From: Candidatus Dechloromonas phosphorivorans
GTDB lineage: Bacteria; Pseudomonadota; Gammaproteobacteria; Burkholderiales; Rhodocyclaceae
Assembly (NCBI GenBank): GCA_016721185.1
Contig: JADKIP010000015.1
Location: forward strand, 248,001-312,000
Length of the DNA: 64,000 nucleotides
Reading direction: 5' to 3'
This document shows positions 60,105-64,000 of this stretch, piece by piece. Each line of letters starts with the position of its first letter. The stretch's first letter is position 1. The position numbers were made by a program, and so were the translations under genes. The notes below the pieces were generated by a model. That model worked only from the letters and a program-made list of their open reading frames with translations, was not told the DNA's origin and made no database searches.

Positions 60105-61139
60105 GTGTTTTCAAATATGAAACTTTTAATTACCGGCGGTACGGGTTCATTTGGTAATGCCGTACTGCGTCGCTTTCTTTCTACGGGTATTGCTGAAATC
60201 CGCATTTTCAGCCGTGACGAAAAGAAGCAGGACGACATGCGCAAGCGCTACAACAGTCCAAAGCTGAAGTTCTACATCGGCGATGTGCGCGATTCACGGG
60301 CGGTTGCTTCGGCCATGCGTGGTGTTGATTACATTTTTCATGCAGCGGCGTTGAAGCAAGTGCCTTCGTGTGAATTCCACCCGATGCAGGCGGTGCGCAC
60401 CAATGTGCTGGGTACGGAGAACGTGCTGGAGGCGGCGATTGAGGCCAAGGTCAAGCGCGTTGTTTGCTTGAGTACGGACAAGGCGGTTTACCCGATCAAC
60501 GCCATGGGTATCAGCAAGGCGATGATGGAGAAGGTGATGGTTGCTGCTTCCCGTAACCTGGAAGGGACGGGCACGGTGATTTGCGGGACGCGTTACGGCA
60601 ACGTGATGGCTTCGCGTGGCTCGGTGATTCCGTTGTTTGTGGAGCAGGTTCAGGCGGGCAAGCCGCTAACGGTGACGGACCCGGCAATGACGCGGTTCAT
60701 GATGACGCTGGATGATGCAGTTGATCTGGTGCTTTATGCCTTCGAGCATGCCAACAATGGCGACATTTTTGTGCAAAAAGCGCCGGCTGCTACGGTCGAC
60801 ACGTTAACCAAGGCAATTTTCGGTTTGATGAAGTGCCCGGATCATGAGGTTCGGGTGATTGGTACGCGCCATGGTGAAAAGCTTTTTGAGGCTTTGCTGA
60901 GCCGTGAGGAGCGGGCGTGTGCGGAAGACCTGCCGGGTTATTTCCGGGTGCCGGCTGATGCGCGTGATCTGAATTACGACAAGTTTGTGGAGCAGGGCGA
61001 GCAGAAGATTACCGAGGCAGTGGAGTACAACTCGCACAATACCGAGCGCCTGGATGTGGACGGTATGACGGCTTTGTTGCTGAAGCTGAATTTCATGCAG
61101 CGGATTGCTCGTGGCGAAACTGCCGTGGCCGAGGATTGA
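60105..61139 (+). CDS. fnlA: UDP-GlcNAc 4,6-dehydratase/5-epimerase (FnlA/CapE)
   Basis: A 344-residue short-chain dehydrogenase: LLITGGTGSFGNAVLRRFL, RIFSRDEKKQDDMRKRYN, AALKQVPSCEFHPMQAVRTN, catalytic YPINAMGISKAMMEKV (the Tyr of this family is Met here, as usual for CapE/FnlA-like enzymes). It starts UDP-L-FucNAc synthesis. The GTG at 60105 after GGAGG gives MFSN, matching the family start MFKD. From here on the DNA is GC-richer again. Confidence 0.9.
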   Translation: MFSNMKLLITGGTGSFGNAVLRRFLSTGIAEIRIFSRDEKKQDDMRKRYNSPKLKFYIGDVRDSRAVASAMRGVDYIFHAAALKQVPSCEFHPMQAVRTNVLGTENVLEAAIEAKVKRVVCLSTDKAVYPINAMGISKAMMEKVMVAASRNLEGTGTVICGTRYGNVMASRGSVIPLFVEQVQAGKPLTVTDPAMTRFMMTLDDAVDLVLYAFEHANNGDIFVQKAPAATVDTLTKAIFGLMKCPDHEVRVIGTRHGEKLFEALLSREERACAEDLPGYFRVPADARDLNYDKFVEQGEQKITEAVEYNSHNTERLDVDGMTALLLKLNFMQRIARGETAVAED

Positions 61140-61145
61140 TTGGTC

Positions 61146-62252
61146 ATGCGTATTGTGATTACCGGGGCCGACGGGTTTATCGGCCGCAATCTTTCCGTTC
61201 GTCTTGGCGAGCAGGGTTTTACCGATGTGGTCGGGATCACGCTTGAGTCTTCAAGCGATGACCTGCGCGCTGCCTTGCAAGGGGCTGGTTTTGTCTTTCA
61301 TCTGGCGGGGATCAATCGGCCGAAGGATGTGAGCGAGTTTGCCACCGGCAACGCGGCGTTTACCGAGACGGTTTGCGAGTTGCTTGCTGCGGCTGGCAAC
61401 AAGGCGCCAGTGGTGCTTTCTTCTTCGACGCAGGCGGCGGTGGATAACCCTTATGGGCTGAGCAAACGGGCGGCGGAGGATGCGCTGCTGAAGCATGCCG
61501 CAGCGAGCGGGGCGCCGGTCTATTTGTTCCGCTTGACGAATGTTTTTGGTAAATGGGCGCAGCCGAATTACAACTCAGCCGTGGCGACGTTTTGCCATAA
61601 CACCGCACGTGGTGGCGAGATTTCGATCAACGACCCCGCTGCCGCCTTGCGCCTGGTGTATGTGGATGATGTGGTTGAGGCGTTTATCGGGCTGCTGAAC
61701 AAGCCGGAAACGCCGAGTGGTTTTGTTGAGGCGGGGCCGGAGTACGAAACCACGGTGGGCGAGGTGGCCGAGATGGTGCGCGGCTTTGCTGCAAGCCGGG
61801 CTTCGATGCTGACGCCGCGCGTCGGGCTGGGCCTTGTCCGGGCTTTGTATTCGACTTACCTGAGCTACTTGCCGCCGGAATCGTTTGCTTACGAAGTGCC
61901 GCGCCATGGCGATCCGCGCGGGGTGTTTGTGGAAATGCTGAAGACGCCGGATTGCGGCCAGTTTTCTTATTTCACGGCGCATCCCGGTATTACGCGTGGC
62001 GAGCATTACCACCACAGCAAGACGGAGAAGTTTTTGGTGATCAAGGGCACCGCCCATTTCGGTTTCCGCCACATTACGACCGGTGAGCGTTACGAGTTGG
62101 TGACCAAGGGTGGCGAGGCGCGCATTGTGGAAACGGTGCCGGGCTGGACGCACAACATTACCAATATTGGTGACGATGAAATGATCGTGATGCTGTGGGC
62201 CAACGAGATTTTTGATCAGAAAAAACCGGATACGTTTGCTTGCCCCGTGTGA
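61146..62252 (+). CDS. fnlB: UDP-2-acetamido-2,6-dideoxy-hexulose reductase (FnlB/CapF)
   Basis: A 368-residue two-domain protein. The N-terminal NAD domain reads VITGADGFIGRNLSVRLGEQ, with NPYGLSKRAAEDALL. The C-terminal cupin reads ITRGEHYHHSKTEKFLVIKG and GFRHITTGERYELV and binds metal. CapF-type enzymes epimerise and reduce the keto sugar made by FnlA. Seven bases after fnlA. Confidence 0.9.
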   Translation: MRIVITGADGFIGRNLSVRLGEQGFTDVVGITLESSSDDLRAALQGAGFVFHLAGINRPKDVSEFATGNAAFTETVCELLAAAGNKAPVVLSSSTQAAVDNPYGLSKRAAEDALLKHAAASGAPVYLFRLTNVFGKWAQPNYNSAVATFCHNTARGGEISINDPAAALRLVYVDDVVEAFIGLLNKPETPSGFVEAGPEYETTVGEVAEMVRGFAASRASMLTPRVGLGLVRALYSTYLSYLPPESFAYEVPRHGDPRGVFVEMLKTPDCGQFSYFTAHPGITRGEHYHHSKTEKFLVIKGTAHFGFRHITTGERYELVTKGGEARIVETVPGWTHNITNIGDDEMIVMLWANEIFDQKKPDTFACPV

Positions 62253-62256
62253 TGCC

Positions 62257-63057
62257 ATGATCCGCTCCTTCGGTTTTCCCGCTTCGATCACCGCTTTGCA
62301 TTTGTTTACGCAGGATGCTTCGTTGAAGGCGCATCCCGCGTATCGTGAAGCCAAGGCGGGTGGGCGGGATGCAGCATTGGAGCTGGTCGTCAAATTGGCC
62401 GCACCCTGGTTGGGTGAGCAACGTTCCCGCTTTAAGCCAGGCTTGAGTTTCGTGGCGCCACATGCGCAGGAGGCAAGCGGAGACAATGCGATTCCGCAGA
62501 CCTTGGCAGCGGTATGTGCTGAGCTTTTTGGTGGCTGCGTTGACACCGAGATCGTTCAGTCGGATCGGGTGTATCACACCGGCGCCGACCCTATGGAGCG
62601 GATGGCGGCGCGAGCCCAGTTCGTTGGGCAGGTAACTGCCGGGCGAGACGTCCTGGTTGATGACGTGACGAATTTGGGTGGAACTCTGGCAGAATTATCG
62701 AGCTACATTCAGGTCTACGGTGGTGTAGTGGAGAATGTGGTAGTGCTGGTGAATGCGGGGCGTAACCCGGCGCTGGTGCCGGAAAAGAAGTTTGTACGGT
62801 TGATCAAGGAGCGGTTTGGCGATGAAATCACAGAAATCTTTGGCGTCGAGCCAGCAGCCCTCACAGCCAACGAGGCCCAGTACCTCGTTGGTTTCCAGTC
62901 AGTTGACCAGCTCAGAAATCGACTCGCTGCGGCAGAGCAAGAAATCGATCGCCGCCTACGTTCAAAAGGAATTGCCCGAGCGCCTGAAAAAGCATCATCT
63001 GGAGCATCTGCTGATCAAAGCCTGAATGCCGCTGGCCTGGGGGCTGGCGATTCTTAA
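62257..63057 (+). CDS. Phosphoribosyltransferase-like protein inside the FucNAc operon
   Basis: A 266-residue protein with the type I PRTase motif VLVDDVTNLGGTLAELSSYI near residue 134 and C-terminal ALTANEAQYLVGFQSVDQLR. It lies four bases after fnlB in the same direction. PRTases have no role in sugar nucleotide synthesis that I know of, so its presence is odd. The substrate is unknown. The last third overlaps a second frame. Confidence 0.8.
   Translation: MIRSFGFPASITALHLFTQDASLKAHPAYREAKAGGRDAALELVVKLAAPWLGEQRSRFKPGLSFVAPHAQEASGDNAIPQTLAAVCAELFGGCVDTEIVQSDRVYHTGADPMERMAARAQFVGQVTAGRDVLVDDVTNLGGTLAELSSYIQVYGGVVENVVVLVNAGRNPALVPEKKFVRLIKERFGDEITEIFGVEPAALTANEAQYLVGFQSVDQLRNRLAAAEQEIDRRLRSKGIARAPEKASSGASADQSLNAAGLGAGDS
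62816..63025 (+). CDS. Possible overlapping small gene in another frame of the phosphoribosyltransferase
   Basis: A 69-codon frame, offset from the PRTase frame. Its C-terminal half has a natural-looking helical sequence (LTSSEIDSLRQSKKSIAAYV, KELPERLKKHHL). Small Ser/Lys-rich helical proteins beside related PRTase genes are known to me in outline only, so this is an inference. The true start could be later than 62816. Confidence 0.35.
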   Translation: MAMKSQKSLASSQQPSQPTRPSTSLVSSQLTSSEIDSLRQSKKSIAAYVQKELPERLKKHHLEHLLIKA

Positions 63058-63066
63058 TTTCAAGTT

Positions 63067-63106
63067 ACCGCACTGTGCTTTCTGGCACCGTGCGGTTTTT
63101 TATTTT
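63067..63106 (+). terminator. Strong hairpin and T run between the phosphoribosyltransferase gene and fnlC
   Basis: ACCGCAC (63067-63073) and GTGCGGT (63090-63096) form the outer stem; GTGC and GCAC extend it inside. TTTTT then TATTTT follows. It looks like an intrinsic terminator, only 11 bases before the fnlC start and within what appears to be one operon. Confidence 0.8.
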
Positions 63107-63116
63107 GGGTCGGATT

Positions 63117-64000
63117 ATGAAGAAACTAAAAGTCGTTACCGTGGTGGGCACTCGCCCGGAGATTATTCGTCTTTCCCGAGTGCTGGCGCGTCTGGACGAG
63201 TATTGCGAGCATGTGCTGGTGCATACCGGGCAGAACTACGATTACGAGTTGAACCAGATCTTTTTTGAGGATCTTGGCGTGCGCAAGCCGGACCATTTTT
63301 TGAGTGCGGCGGGTGCTAGCGGTGCTGAAACGATTGGCAAAGTGATTATTGCGGTCGACCAGGTTTTAGCCCAAGAAATGCCGGATGCCATGTTGGTGCT
63401 GGGTGATACGAATAGCTGCATGTCGGTGTTGCCGGCGAAGCGTCGGCGGATTCCGGTATTCCACATGGAGGCCGGTAATCGTTGTTTTGATCAGCGTGTG
63501 CCGGAAGAGATCAATCGCCGCATCGTCGATCACACTGCCGATATCAATCTGACTTACAGCTCGATTGCCCGTGAATACCTGCTGCGCGAAGGCTTGCCGC
63601 CGGATATGGTGATCAAGACCGGCAGCCCGATGTTCGAGGTGCTGAATCACTACCGTGCCGGGATCGAGGCGTCGGATGTGCTGGCTCGGCTGGAACTGAC
63701 GGCGGGCGAGTTTTTTGTGGTGAGCGCTCACCGTGAAGAAAACATTGATTCGGATCGCAACTTTACCCGCCTGGTGGAAACGCTGAATGCGGTGGCGGAG
63801 CGCTATAAATTCCCGGTCATCGTGTCGACACATCCGCGGACGCAAAAGCGGGTGGATGCAATGGGTGCCAAGTTCCACCCGCTGGTGCGTTTGCTGAAGC
63901 CGCTTGGCTTCAAGGATTACAACAAGCTGCAACTGACGGCAAAAGCGGTGCTTTCGGATAGCGGCACGATTAATGAAGAGTCGTCGATTCTCAACTTCCC
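63117..64000 (+). CDS. fnlC: UDP-N-acetyl sugar 2-epimerase (FnlC/WecB-like), cut by window edge
   Basis: At least 294 residues: VTVVGTRPEIIRLSRVLARL, HTGQNYDYELNQIFFEDLGV, MEAGNRCFDQRVPEEINRRI, VSAHREENIDSD and SDSGTINEESSILNF. The family is WecB-type. After fnlA and fnlB it should form UDP-L-FucNAc from the talo isomer. The C-terminus lies outside the window. Confidence 0.92.
   Translation, partial: MKKLKVVTVVGTRPEIIRLSRVLARLDEYCEHVLVHTGQNYDYELNQIFFEDLGVRKPDHFLSAAGASGAETIGKVIIAVDQVLAQEMPDAMLVLGDTNSCMSVLPAKRRRIPVFHMEAGNRCFDQRVPEEINRRIVDHTADINLTYSSIAREYLLREGLPPDMVIKTGSPMFEVLNHYRAGIEASDVLARLELTAGEFFVVSAHREENIDSDRNFTRLVETLNAVAERYKFPVIVSTHPRTQKRVDAMGAKFHPLVRLLKPLGFKDYNKLQLTAKAVLSDSGTINEESSILNF

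Noticed and set aside
1..64000. Riboswitches upstream of bioB, hemB, corA and msrA
   Set aside because: None of the leaders showed a recognisable conserved aptamer pattern by eye; most leaders are too short.

Overview
The window looks like chromosome from a betaproteobacterium, most likely Rhodocyclales (Dechloromonas/Azonexus-like). This is inferred from gene content (Coq7-type ubiquinone hydroxylase, CNP1-family protein, type IV pilus pilBCD, SlmA, cytochrome c4, PEP-CTERM protein with a sigma-54 promoter). It has not been checked against any database.

From 1 to about 39.9 kb the window is dense housekeeping DNA. In order it holds: the start of envC; an ArsR regulator, rhodanese, glutaredoxin, secB, SH3 protein and gpsA run; trmL and comF; bioB-bioC; msrQ; HDOD and CBS proteins; cytochrome c4; engB; hemB; slmA; a nucleotidase and argB. 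A long minus-strand block follows (pilB-pilC-pilD, FmdB-type zinc ribbon, DUF502, aspS, a barnase-like secreted RNase, its barstar-like inhibitor, nudB). Then come a CorC-like transporter, a CcsA-like protein, ffh, a lytic transglycosylase, proS, rppH, coq7, osmC, rplM-rpsI, a bactofilin, erpA, msrA, corA, tcdA, an HPt/HD-GYP protein, ispB and tRNA-Pro(CGG).

From 40 kb to the end lies a surface polysaccharide region. It opens with a PEP-CTERM protein behind a good sigma-54 promoter. A Wzx/Wzy-type locus follows: polyprenyl-phosphate sugar-phosphate transferase, low-molecular-weight tyrosine phosphatase, Wza, a badly frame-broken Wzc kinase, nucleotide-sugar genes for a Fuc3NAc-like sugar (fdtA, acyltransferase, fdtB), flippase, glycosyltransferases, a Wzy-like polymerase, and fnlA-fnlB-(phosphoribosyltransferase)-fnlC for UDP-L-FucNAc. 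The central part (about 51.9-60 kb) is visibly richer in A+T than its flanks and holds an insertion-sequence remnant, which suggests transferred DNA.

A notable technical or biological feature is a set of single-base frame breaks in otherwise well-conserved genes (gpsA, wzc, fdtA, three glycosyltransferases), most at short homopolymers. I favour sequence or assembly error over true decay for most of them. Truncated gmd and hexapeptide-transferase genes at 47.1-47.6 kb are harder to explain that way. The most interesting biological items are the co-transcribed RNase/inhibitor pair, the sigma-54 PEP-CTERM promoter with a repeated leader sequence, a candidate anti-Shine-Dalgarno small RNA upstream of rplM, and the phosphoribosyltransferase plus overlapping frame and internal terminator inside the FucNAc operon.
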